Assembly (NCBI RefSeq): GCF_003931855.1
Contig: NZ_CP034248.1
Span: forward strand, 2,418,001 to 2,482,000
Length of the DNA: 64,000 nt
Direction of reading: 5' to 3'
Source of the DNA: Paenibacillus lentus
Lineage (GTDB): Bacteria > Bacillota > Bacilli > Paenibacillales > Paenibacillaceae
Positions 55,183 through 63,972 of this stretch are shown one piece after another; position 1 is the stretch's first letter; every line of letters begins with the position of its first letter. The translations under genes were made by a program, and so were the position numbers. Under the pieces are notes generated by a model. The model did not search any database. It worked only from the letters and a program-made list of their open reading frames with translations, and was not told the DNA's origin.

Positions 55183-55404
55183 GTGAAACAAATGGTATGC
55201 CAGTTTTATGCTGGCTTGCATTCTAATATTTACCTCCTTTCCCTTGCAAGCCAGCGCGGCCTCTACCACATTCATTATCCAGTCGCGTCTTATTCCTCGG
55301 CAGACCCGCATGTGATGAAGCATACGGACGGTTATTATTATTTTGTCCATACTTCACAGAACTGGGATGGAAGTGACGATGTAAGTAGAGTAGAGATCCG
55401 TTGA
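55183..55404 (+). pseudogene. remnant of a second GH43 gene
   Basis: Residues like YPVASYSSADPHVMKHTDGYYYFVHT are the first blade of a GH43 glycosidase, with the catalytic Asp in SADPHVMK. Only about 40 family-like residues remain. The frame then runs into a 37-bp tandem repeat and stops. The rest of the gene is missing, replaced by repeat arrays. Confidence 0.65.
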
Positions 55405-55496
55405 TGGAACTGACGATGTAGGTAGAGCAGAGATCCGTTGATGGAACTGACGATGTAGGTAGAGCAGAGATCCGTTGATGGAAGTGACGATGTAAA
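55366..55496. repeat. 37-bp tandem repeat, three full copies plus part
   Basis: Units start at 55366, 55403, 55440 and 55477, each beginning GATGGAA and containing GACGATGTA and AGAGATCCGTT. The first unit overlaps the end of the GH43 remnant, so the repeat probably arose from coding sequence (GATGGAAGTGACGATGTAAG). Confidence 0.92.
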
Positions 55497-55584
55497 CATG
55501 TCGAAGTTTTGTTACCTGCTTTTGTGACGATTTCGTTCATAGGATCGAGCAACTGCTGCTAAGCACCCTCAGTCCGGGGGAACT

Positions 55585-56530
55585 TGTATGAAAAATCATA
55601 CACAATCCCTCATTTAGCGGCTTGCAGCGTGATTGTGTATGAAAAATCGAACACAGTCGCTCGTTTAGCGGCTTGCTGCGTGATTGTGTATGAAAAAGCA
55701 TACACAATCGCTCGCCCAGCTGCTTGTTGCGTGATTGTGTATGAAAAATCGAACACAGTCGCTCGTTTAGCGGCTTGCTGCGTGATTGTGTATGAAAAAG
55801 CATACACAATCGCTCGCCCAGCTGCTTGTTGCGTGATTGTGTATGAAAAATCGAACACAGTCGCTCGTGCAGTGGCTTTATGCGTGATTGTGTATGAAAA
55901 ATCATACACAATCCCTCGTGCAGTGGCTTGCAGCGTGATTGTGTATGAAAGATCATACACAATCGCTCGTGCAGTGGCTTTATGCGTGATTGTGTATGAA
56001 AAATCGAACACAGTCGCTCGTTTAGCGGCTTGCTGCGTGATTGTGTATGAAAAAGCATACACAATCGCTCGCCCAGCTGCTTGTTGCGTGATTGTGTATG
56101 AAAAATCGAACACAGTCGCTCGTTTAGCGGCTTGCTGCGTGATTGTGTATGAAAAAGCATACACAATCGCTCGCCCAGCTGCTTGTTGCGTGATTGTGTA
56201 TGAAAAAGCATACACAATCGCTCGTTCAGCGGCTTGCAGCGTGATTGTGTATGAAAGATCATACACAATCGCTCGTGCAGTGGCTTTATGCGTGATTGTG
56301 TATGAAAAATCGAACACAGTCGCTCGTTTAGCTGGTTTATGCGTGATTGTGTATGAAAAAGCATACACAATCGCTCGTTCAGCGGCTTGCTGCGTGATTG
56401 TGTATGAAAAAGCATACACAATCGCTCGTTCAGCGGCTTGCTGCGTGATTGTGTATGAAAAAGCATACACAATCGCTCGTTCAGCGGCTTGCTGCGTGAT
56501 TGTGTATGAAAAAGCATACACAATCGCTCA
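55585..56530. repeat. 51-bp tandem array of palindromic units, 19 copies
   Basis: The period is exactly 51 bp. Each unit has a 28-bp segment GATTGTGTATGA-AAAA-TCATACACAATC (or a variant) plus 23 bp of linker such as GCTCGTTTAGCGGCTTGCTG. Thirteen units keep a long stem. Six carry TCGAACACAGTC as the second arm, which breaks the inner part of the stem, and these often alternate with intact units. Linkers fall into a few types that recur. Open frames on both strands are a by-product of the period being divisible by three. Confidence 0.95.
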
Positions 56531-56845
56531 CGTTACTCCTTGCTCCAAATGGAAAAGAACTTAATCCATTAGTCTACGTGCGCTCGCATTAACGAGTACG
56601 ACTTCATTGACCAATAAAAATTCGTCGTCCAGCTGTTTGTTTATCTCCTCAACCTCAAACTAACGATACATTTAGGTTCGAGCACTTTTCTCTGAAAAAG
56701 TTGATTTAGCATATACAATCAGAAAAATTGTCACTCTCATAATATCCCTATCCCTATCTCTATCTCTATCTCTATCCCTTCCTGCTTAAATCCTAGGGAT
56801 AAGTAGACAACTATGGGATGCTGTTCTAACGTCATTTTCATTTAT
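56531..56845. other. intergenic stretch between two repeat arrays
   Basis: No gene seen. It contains a hexanucleotide run of CCCTAT/CTCTAT, about six copies, at 56746-56778, and otherwise unremarkable AT-rich sequence. Confidence 0.6.
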
Positions 56846-57216
56846 AAAAAGCGGAAGCTATAGCGGGTTTACTATGCCGCCAGCATCCGCTTTACTATGC
56901 CGCCAGCATCCGCTTTACTATGCTGTCAGCATCCGCTTTACTATGCTGTCAGCATCCGCTTTACTATGCCGCTAGCATCCGCTTTACTAAGCCGCTAGCA
57001 TCCGCTTTACTATGCTGTCAGCATCCGCTTTACTAAGCCGCTAGCATCCGCTTTACTAAGCCGCTAGCATCCGCTTTACTATGCTGTCAGCATCCGCTTT
57101 ACTATGCTGTCAGCATCCGCTTTACTATGCTGTCAGCATCCGCTTTACTATGCCGCTAGCATTCGCTTTACTATGCTGTCAGCATCCGCTTTACTAAGCC
57201 GCTAGCTTCCGCTTTA
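56846..57216 (-). terminator. terminator arms of the kinase gene separated by a repeat array
   Basis: Read on the minus strand, TAAAGCGGAAGCTA directly follows the kinase stop codon, and TAGCTTCCGCTTTTT occurs 342 nt later. The arms (57203-57215 and 56848-56860) are perfectly complementary over 13 bp and end in a T-run, as in a rho-independent terminator, but the loop is filled with the 23-bp repeats. Confidence 0.6.
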
Positions 57217-57226
57217 TTATTCCATA
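56882..57226. repeat. 23-bp tandem array, 15 copies
   Basis: Units start every 23 bp from 56882 to 57204, consensus AGCATCCGCTTTACTATGC plus a variable four bases (CGCC, TGTC or CGCT). The TGTC type creates ATGCTG-T-CAGCAT palindromes at unit junctions. The last unit (AGCTTCCGCTTTATTATTCC) covers the 3' end of the kinase gene. Confidence 0.95.
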
Positions 57227-58971
57227 ACTGGCAGTGTAATTTTGATGGCTGTACCGTATCCTTCCTCGCTTTCGATTTGGATGCCGTAATTTGCTCCAAA
57301 CAATAACTGAATCCTCGAATGGACATTGTTGATCCCGATCCCGGATAAATGATGTTTCTTCTTTTCATTCATCCGCTCCACGCCCGAGGACATACCCACC
57401 CCGTCATCCATGATCTCGATCATTAAGTTATCTTCAAGCCGGCGTATAAAAATATGAATATTCCCGCTGGCGATTCCCGGGAAAGCATGGAAAAATGCAT
57501 TCTCTACAAAGGGTTGAATGATCAGCTTCGGAACGAGGAGCTGCTTGCAGTCCTCTGCGATCTCATAATGAACCTTGATTTGCTCCCCGTACCTGATCTG
57601 GTTAATAAACACGTAGTGCTTGAGCATTTCAATCTCGGTTTCCACAGTCACTAAATCCTCGGTCGAACCAAGTGTGCTCTGCAGCATCGAAATGAGGCTA
57701 TCGATCGTTTGATCCACCTCATCCGTTCGGCGCATTTTACCCAAATATTTAATCGAGCTTAGAGTATTGTATAAAAAATGTGGATTGATCTGCATTTGCA
57801 GCGCATTGAGATCAGCCTTTCTGCGCTCTTGCTGCTCGAATACCAGCCGATCTGTATACTGATCGATTTCACGGATCATCCGATTGTAGGCCTTGGTCAG
57901 CACGTTCGTCTCATAGCTGCCGCCCTCCTTTAATGGATGAAACTTCAAATTATCCCCTTTAGAGGTTTGCATTGTTTTGACCAGTTGATTTAGCGGGCGG
58001 GTGATGCGTCGGCTCAAAGAATAGACGAACGGCATGGTGATAAGAAGCACGATGCTGATGGCCGTAACAATCTCCGTGGAAATGCTGTATAAGGGTGCAA
58101 AAGCAGTTAGCTGATCGATCTCCTTTAGCAAGTAAGCATTGAACTCCGGCAAATAATAGGAAATATAGGTCTGCTTGCCTTCTGAATCCGACCATACGCC
58201 GCCCTGCTGCGTGACGTGATTAGCCGTAGATAAAAGGGAGATATCCTTCTTGGTGATCGAATCTTTGCGACTGCTGGATAGTATCGTGCCGTCCGAGGAG
58301 ATCAATGAAATATGGATGCCTTCGGAAATATAGGGACTGTATTTGCGGTAAATATTCAGCTCATCCATGACGACTGCCGTATATCCGTACATCCAGCCGG
58401 TTACGCTGTCAACTAGAGGTTTGGTCGCGAAAATATAGTTGTCATACGGGACAGATTCTACGAATAGATCTGGGCTGCTGTTGTAGCGGATCCGATTGGG
58501 AATCGTCCCGTCTACGGTCATATAGGTCGAGACGATATCCTGGGGGATTTTGTCCCATTTTAAGGCGTTGCTTGAATAATGTCGGCCGCCTAACCCTGGT
58601 AGTGCGGAGACGATGATATGCGATTTCTCCGGGCTTAAATAATCCTTGTACAAATCGATGTATTTACCCAAGGTCATGACTAGGTTAATTTGCTCCTGCG
58701 GGGTGTTTGCAGGCTTCGTGATATAGTTTCTGAATTCACTGCTGCTGTTGATTTGCAGCATCGTATTGACGACTTGGTCGTTGTAATTCAGCAGCTCGTC
58801 CTTCACAAGGTTCATGTTGGCAGACGCATTTTTGACGACCTGATTCAGTAAAATCCGCTCTGAGATCCTTGATGACGCCAGCGTCAGCAGCAATGAAATA
58901 ATCAGAATGCCTGAGAGCATCAGGGCAAGAATTTTAATAAAGATGCTGTTTTTTCGCAGCACGTTGAACAC
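57217..58971 (-). CDS. YesM-family sensor histidine kinase
   Basis: The protein has 584 residues. Two membrane segments (about 12-32 and 295-318) flank an extracellular sensor domain of some 260 residues. HAMP follows (about 318-370), then the histidine motif MQINPHFLYNTLSSIKYLG and the ATPase domain (FVENAFFHAFPGI, IMDDGVGM, GIGINNVHSRIQLLFG). GTG start at 58971, six bases after the response-regulator stop with a weak ribosome binding site, so it is the second gene of an RR-HK operon. It probably senses arabino-oligosaccharides, given the neighbours (inference). Confidence 0.92.
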   Translation of the reverse strand: MFNVLRKNSIFIKILALMLSGILIISLLLTLASSRISERILLNQVVKNASANMNLVKDELLNYNDQVVNTMLQINSSSEFRNYITKPANTPQEQINLVMTLGKYIDLYKDYLSPEKSHIIVSALPGLGGRHYSSNALKWDKIPQDIVSTYMTVDGTIPNRIRYNSSPDLFVESVPYDNYIFATKPLVDSVTGWMYGYTAVVMDELNIYRKYSPYISEGIHISLISSDGTILSSSRKDSITKKDISLLSTANHVTQQGGVWSDSEGKQTYISYYLPEFNAYLLKEIDQLTAFAPLYSISTEIVTAISIVLLITMPFVYSLSRRITRPLNQLVKTMQTSKGDNLKFHPLKEGGSYETNVLTKAYNRMIREIDQYTDRLVFEQQERRKADLNALQMQINPHFLYNTLSSIKYLGKMRRTDEVDQTIDSLISMLQSTLGSTEDLVTVETEIEMLKHYVFINQIRYGEQIKVHYEIAEDCKQLLVPKLIIQPFVENAFFHAFPGIASGNIHIFIRRLEDNLMIEIMDDGVGMSSGVERMNEKKKHHLSGIGINNVHSRIQLLFGANYGIQIESEEGYGTAIKITLPVME

Positions 58972-58977
58972 CTGTCT

Positions 58978-60549
58978 TTATTGTGAGATTTGATTGCGGT
59001 ATTCCACTGGGGTCATCCCGGTCATCTTTTTGAATACCTTGGAAAAATAATTGTGATCCGAGAACCCGGTCAACCGGCTTATTTCCGACACTGATAATTT
59101 ACAGTCAAGCAGCAGCTCCTTTGCTTTGTCCGTTCGTACCCGGTTAATATAGGAAGTCAGATTCTCATTTGTGCGCTGCTTGAAATAGGAGGATAAGTAA
59201 CTGTAATTCAAATGTAGCTTATCGGCCATTTCGGACAGAGAAATATCGTTCGCATAGTTTTCATGAACATACGCGTAGATTTGCTGGAGAATCGGCGATG
59301 GCTGCTGATCTGAACGTGGGAGTATGCTTTTTAGATCCTGCAGGAAACGGAGCATGATTCCTTCAAGCTCATTGATATGAAAAGCCAGGTCTATTGTCTT
59401 GAACAGCTTTAGCTTGGACGAGCTGAGCTCGGCGACAGGCTGCTTCAACTGCTCAAGTGTACTCATTGCGGTATAAATGAGATTCTGGCACAGTCGTTTC
59501 AAGCTATATTCATCATAGGCCATGCTTGTAGTTATTTCTGAGAAAAGCGTTTCCAAAAGTACGCTGGCTTCATCGATGGAGAAGCTGCGCAGCGCCGCCG
59601 TGAAATGCTCCTGATTAAAGTCCACTTTCTCGCTCTGCATTAGGATTTCATCCACCGGTACAAGATTTTTCTCAGTAAAGTATAACAGCTTCCCAAGATA
59701 GGGAGTCAATCTAGTATGCTCTTCCTTAATTTGTTGTAGATCCCCAAAGGCATCCGAGAGAACGAACGAAATATAGGAGAGAGCCTGCCGTGCCTGTATC
59801 GAAAATCGTTTCAAGGCGGATAACACCTCTACGGATTGATGCGATTCATAATTCACGAGTAGCAGACATTCACTTTTTAGGAAAACAAGGGCATGATCCA
59901 GGCCAGATAAGTGTTCTGCGGTCAGCTCGATCAATCTAAGTTCCAATTGGCTTTGGGTATAGTTGGTTCTCGACAGCAGCAAGCTCGTGCTCGCTTTGGC
60001 GATGACAAAAAGCTCGGATTTGAAATGTTCGCGCAGCTCCTCAAGTATGGTTTCATTATGTTTGTCTTCTTCTATAGGGCTATAATGGCTGCCTAGCCAT
60101 TGTCCTAATAACAATGAAGGATCATTTTTAGTTGAACCATAGTCTTGTAGGCTCAGATCAAGACCGCTGCATAACGACTGGATTAACGAGATTAATTCGG
60201 TAGCCGAGACTTTAGGTTTAAGTAAATAGTCGGTGACCCCGTATTTGAATACTTCACGAACATAATTGAATTCACTGTAGCTGCTCAGCACGACGATTTT
60301 AACTTCGGGATGCTCTTTGCCCATAATTTTGGCGAATTCGACCCCATCCATGATCGGCATGACAATATCGGTGATGACTACATGTGGATGAACTTCTTCT
60401 ATATATTGGAGAGCTTCCAAACCATTCGAGGCCTGGGCAACGATTTCAATGCCATACTCGCTCCAATTACATAGATGCAGCATACCTGTGCGTAGAATCG
60501 CTTCATCATCCACGATCATTACCCGATAGTTTGCGGAGCGTTCTTCCAT
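58978..60549 (-). CDS. YesN-family response regulator (receiver + AraC HTH)
   Basis: The protein has 523 residues. The receiver domain (about 8-128) has the acidic pair at 14-15, phospho-acceptor Asp61 in VVITDIVMPIMDG and Lys in DYLLKPKVS. The C-terminal AraC helix-turn-helix pair (about 415-520: ISLSEMADKLHLNYSYLSSYFK and VSEISRLTGFSDHNYFSKVFK) binds DNA. It is divergent from the solute-binding-protein gene (268 bp apart), its most likely target. AGGTGAGGTG precedes the ATG. Confidence 0.93.
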   Translation of the reverse strand: MEERSANYRVMIVDDEAILRTGMLHLCNWSEYGIEIVAQASNGLEALQYIEEVHPHVVITDIVMPIMDGVEFAKIMGKEHPEVKIVVLSSYSEFNYVREVFKYGVTDYLLKPKVSATELISLIQSLCSGLDLSLQDYGSTKNDPSLLLGQWLGSHYSPIEEDKHNETILEELREHFKSELFVIAKASTSLLLSRTNYTQSQLELRLIELTAEHLSGLDHALVFLKSECLLLVNYESHQSVEVLSALKRFSIQARQALSYISFVLSDAFGDLQQIKEEHTRLTPYLGKLLYFTEKNLVPVDEILMQSEKVDFNQEHFTAALRSFSIDEASVLLETLFSEITTSMAYDEYSLKRLCQNLIYTAMSTLEQLKQPVAELSSSKLKLFKTIDLAFHINELEGIMLRFLQDLKSILPRSDQQPSPILQQIYAYVHENYANDISLSEMADKLHLNYSYLSSYFKQRTNENLTSYINRVRTDKAKELLLDCKLSVSEISRLTGFSDHNYFSKVFKKMTGMTPVEYRNQISQ

Positions 60550-60817
60550 GTTTACACCTCACCTGTATAGTCCTTTGTCCTCATCATATACCAATCCCTG
60601 TGATAAAGGTATGATCGGACGAGGCAAAAGCTGAAAATACAAAATAACTGCTACTACCCATAATTTTTACTAAGTAAGTGATTACAGCAGGCTGCAAAGC
60701 AATAATTACTGCTAATATTGAGCTAAATTTGATTATACTTCGCTTTTTTTATTTTTTAAAATAGATTGTGAATCACATGAAACGCTTACAAAAATAAATC
60801 AAAAGGGGTTGTAAAGA

Positions 60818-62125
60818 TTGAAAAAATGGTTATCCATATTGCTGCTAGTTTCCATGACAGCATCACTACTTGCGGCGTGCGGTTCTTCGAATTCGAATTC
60901 TGCAGAGAAGGAAGGCGATGATGCCGGAGCCGCCGGAGCAAAGAAAGTGGTTGCTTGGGCGTGGGATCCCTCCTTTAACGGAGCCGCGCTGAAAATTGCT
61001 GAGGATTTATATAAGAAAGATCATCCGGATTTCCAGCTTGAAATCGTCGATATGGCAAAAGCGGATCTGGAGCAAAAGTTGAATACGAATTTGGCTGCAG
61101 GCGTGAAAGACGGACTACCCGACATTATTCTAGTGAACGACCCGAATATTCAAAAATACGTTACTGCTTACCCGGGAACATTTGCTGACTTTAAAGAGAA
61201 AGTGGACTTTACGCAATTCTCCCCTTATAAAGTGGATGCGTTGCGGATCGAGGATAAGATTTACGGCGTTCCGTTCGACATCGGTGTTACAGGAATGTTC
61301 TACCGCTCCGATTATCTTGAGGAAGCTGGCTATACGGCAGAAGATCTCGAGAACATTACATGGGATGAGTATATTGAAATCGGTAAAGTTGTGAAGGAAA
61401 AGACTGGAAAATACATGGCTACGATCAATCCGAATGATGAAGCGTTAACTTCGATCCTATTGCAATCCGCTGGCTCCTGGTACATTACGGAAGACAATAA
61501 AGGAAACTTTGTCGACAACCCGGCTATGACGGAAACGCTTCGTGTCTATAAAGCGATTGCAGATTCCGGAATTGCCAAGCCGGTAACCGGATGGAGTGAG
61601 TTTGTAGGCAGCTTCAACGCAGGCGACGTAGCTACCGTTGTATCCGGTGTATGGCAAATCGCATCGATTATGGATGCTCAGGATCAAAGCGGAAAATGGA
61701 GAGTTGCTCCGATCCCAAGATTGGAAGTCGAAGGCGGCGTAAATGCTTCCAACGAGGGCGGTTCCAGCTGGTTCGTGCTTGAAGGCTCCGCGAATAAGGA
61801 TTTGGCGATTGATTTCTTAGCAAAAACGATTGGCGGCAGTACGGAATTTTATGAGCGCTTCCTAACAGAAAACGGAGGAGTCGGATCGTTTATCCCTGCT
61901 TTCTCCAGTGAAGTATACAATCAAGAGCCAGAATTCTTTGGCGGACAACCTATTTACAGCGACTTCACAAGATGGTCGACAGAGGTTCCAGGTATTTCTT
62001 TGGGAATGTACACGCAAGAAGCTAAGGATGCACTCAAGAACGAGCTGCCTAACATTTTGAACGGTGCAGATTTGACCCAAAGCTTGGCTAATATCCAGAA
62101 ACACTTTGAACAGCAGGTGCAATAA
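60818..62125 (+). CDS. sugar ABC transporter solute-binding lipoprotein
   Basis: The protein has 435 residues from the TTG at 60818, preceded by AAAAGGGG. The lipobox SLLAAC gives the lipidated cysteine at residue 21. The two-lobe fold of family 1 sugar-binding proteins is recognisable (GVPFDIGVTGMFYRSDYLEEAG; YEDN-like ENITWDEYIEIGKVV). It delivers an oligosaccharide to the two permeases encoded next. The arabinanase module nearby suggests arabino-oligosaccharides; not proven. Confidence 0.92.
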   Translation: MKKWLSILLLVSMTASLLAACGSSNSNSAEKEGDDAGAAGAKKVVAWAWDPSFNGAALKIAEDLYKKDHPDFQLEIVDMAKADLEQKLNTNLAAGVKDGLPDIILVNDPNIQKYVTAYPGTFADFKEKVDFTQFSPYKVDALRIEDKIYGVPFDIGVTGMFYRSDYLEEAGYTAEDLENITWDEYIEIGKVVKEKTGKYMATINPNDEALTSILLQSAGSWYITEDNKGNFVDNPAMTETLRVYKAIADSGIAKPVTGWSEFVGSFNAGDVATVVSGVWQIASIMDAQDQSGKWRVAPIPRLEVEGGVNASNEGGSSWFVLEGSANKDLAIDFLAKTIGGSTEFYERFLTENGGVGSFIPAFSSEVYNQEPEFFGGQPIYSDFTRWSTEVPGISLGMYTQEAKDALKNELPNILNGADLTQSLANIQKHFEQQVQ

Positions 62126-62150
62126 ATACTAAATTAGCGGGTGGTAACCG

Positions 62151-63026
62151 ATGGGCAGTAAATGGAATAAATCTTCTTTGATGGGATGGCAGTTTGTCCT
62201 ATTGCCTTCAGCGCTTATTTTATTGTTCAGCTTCTATCCCATGGTACAATCCTTGCTCTTGTCGTTTCAGTCTGGCAAAGGAACGGTATATCAATATGTA
62301 GGCCTCGCCAACTATGTACGCTTGTTCTCAGATCCGATGTTCAAGCAAGCGGTGCTGAATACAGTGCTATACCTGGTTGTCCAGGTGCCGATCATGCTGA
62401 TGCTAGGGCTTGTAATCGCTTATTTCCTGAACATGCCGAAGCTTCGCTTCAAAGGGTTTTATCGTACGGCCATATTTTTACCCTGCGTAACATCGCTGGT
62501 ATCTTACGCGGTGCTGTTCAAGAGTATTTTTGCAGTGGATGGTGTTCTGAATCGGATGCTGATGTCGATTCATTTGATCCAAGAGCCAGTTGCCTGGCTC
62601 ATGGATCCGGTTTGGGCACGCGTGGTCATTATTGCGGCGATTACTTGGCGTTGGACGGGGTATAACATGATCTTTTATTTATCGGCCATGCAAAATATCG
62701 ATCCTAGCGTCTATGAGGCGGCTTCTATTGATGGGGCGTCGAAGACGCGGCAATTTTTCAGTATTACCGTTCCAATGTTAAAGCCAATCATTTTGTTTAC
62801 GGCGATTATTTCTACGAATGGTACGCTGCAATTGTTCGATGAGGTCGTCAACATCACGAACGGTGGTCCAGGCAATTCAACGATGACGATATCTCAGTAC
62901 ATTTATAATTTATCTTTTGTATATACGCCTAACTTTGGTTACGCGGCTACAGTGTCCTACGCAATCGTCGTAATGGTTGCTGTGCTAGCATTGCTTCAAC
63001 TCAAGGTCGGAGGTGAGAAACAATGA
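62151..63026 (+). CDS. carbohydrate ABC transporter permease (MalF/UgpA type)
   Basis: The protein has 291 residues and six membrane segments. The EAA loop is SVYEAASIDGASKTRQFFSIT, and the DGGPGNSTM-like VNITNGGPGNSTMTISQYIY motif is typical of MalF-like subunits. It overlaps the next permease gene by 4 bases. GGGTGGTAACCG lies before ATG 62151. Confidence 0.93.
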   Translation: MGSKWNKSSLMGWQFVLLPSALILLFSFYPMVQSLLLSFQSGKGTVYQYVGLANYVRLFSDPMFKQAVLNTVLYLVVQVPIMLMLGLVIAYFLNMPKLRFKGFYRTAIFLPCVTSLVSYAVLFKSIFAVDGVLNRMLMSIHLIQEPVAWLMDPVWARVVIIAAITWRWTGYNMIFYLSAMQNIDPSVYEAASIDGASKTRQFFSITVPMLKPIILFTAIISTNGTLQLFDEVVNITNGGPGNSTMTISQYIYNLSFVYTPNFGYAATVSYAIVVMVAVLALLQLKVGGEKQ

Positions 63027-63829
63027 GAAAATTAAGCTCGCTGGGTATTCATTTATTTCTGATCATTGCGTCCGTTATTTCTCTGTTTCCCTTCGTCTGG
63101 ATGTTGATCGGCATGACCAACAGCTCGTCCGATATCGTTAAGGGCAAGTTCAGCTTTGGTTCGATGCTGCAAAGCAATATCGCAAAATTGTTAGATATGA
63201 CGAGCTTGGGTGCTGCCTTTGGGAACTCGGCCTTGATTGCGATCGTCGGTACCGTAGGCACGTTGATTTTAAGTTCTATGGCTGGATACGGATTTGAAAT
63301 TTACCGTTCCAAAGGTAAAGATCGGCTGTTCGGCTTGCTCATGCTCTCCATGATGATGCCGTTTGCAGCAGTTATGATTCCACTGTTCCGGATGTTCAGT
63401 AATATTGGATTGCTTAATACGCCAACAGCGGTTATCCTGCCATCCATCACGACGGCATTCATGATCTTCTTCTTCATGCAGAATACGAAATCGTTTCCGC
63501 GTGAGCTGCTGCAGGCGGGGCGGGTTGACGGGCTTGGCGAGTGGCGTTTGTTTGCCCGTGTCTACGTCCCGACCATGAAGCCGACCTATGCGGCTGCGGC
63601 GATCATTACATTTATGAACTATTGGAACAGCTTCCTGTGGCCTTTGATTGCATTGCAGACACAAGATAAGAAGACATTGCCGTTGATCGTATCCTCTTTG
63701 GCCTCCTCCTATAATCCGGATTACGGAATTATTATGGTTGCCATCGTTGTGACGACACTGCCGACGGTGTTGATTTTCTTCCTGCTGCAAAAGCAATTTG
63801 TACAGGGGATGCTCGGTTCGGTGAAATAA
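63023..63829 (+). CDS. carbohydrate ABC transporter permease (MalG/UgpE type)
   Basis: The protein has 268 residues and six membrane segments. The EAA-type loop is ELLQAGRVDGLGEWRLFARVYVP, and the C-terminus LQKQFVQGMLGSVK is characteristic. It completes the channel with the upstream permease (4-base ATGA overlap). No ATPase gene follows, and a bidirectional terminator lies about 100 bases downstream. Confidence 0.93.
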   Translation: MRKLSSLGIHLFLIIASVISLFPFVWMLIGMTNSSSDIVKGKFSFGSMLQSNIAKLLDMTSLGAAFGNSALIAIVGTVGTLILSSMAGYGFEIYRSKGKDRLFGLLMLSMMMPFAAVMIPLFRMFSNIGLLNTPTAVILPSITTAFMIFFFMQNTKSFPRELLQAGRVDGLGEWRLFARVYVPTMKPTYAAAAIITFMNYWNSFLWPLIALQTQDKKTLPLIVSSLASSYNPDYGIIMVAIVVTTLPTVLIFFLLQKQFVQGMLGSVK

Positions 63830-63927
63830 AATCAAAAATAGTAAGATAGAGAAGGATATTGTACGTATTTTATCTGAAGGAAGTAGCCAGTTTCTAGTGG
63901 GGAGATAGTCGAGGAGAGAAAAGGAAA

Positions 63928-63961
63928 AAGAGCCTTGCCGTGAATGCGGCAAGGCTCTTTT
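63928..63961. terminator. bidirectional terminator after the transporter operon
   Basis: AAGAGCCTTGCCG pairs with CGGCAAGGCTCTT across a short loop, with A-rich and T-rich flanks, between convergent genes. Confidence 0.88.
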
Positions 63962-63972
63962 GGATGAAGAGA

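Noticed and set aside
55585..56530. CRISPR array
   Set aside because: The 28-bp palindromes look like CRISPR repeats, but the 23-bp linkers repeat in a few types rather than being unique, and no cas genes are present.
55537..56564. Three overlapping open frames of about 300 codons, on both strands, in the 51-bp array
   Set aside because: The period is a multiple of three and the units lack stops in several frames, so long frames arise automatically. None has a ribosome binding site or a plausible protein composition.
60778..60790. cre-like TGAAACGCTTACA before the second solute-binding-protein gene
   Set aside because: One base shorter than the cre consensus between the conserved halves; suggestive, but not strong enough to list as a site.
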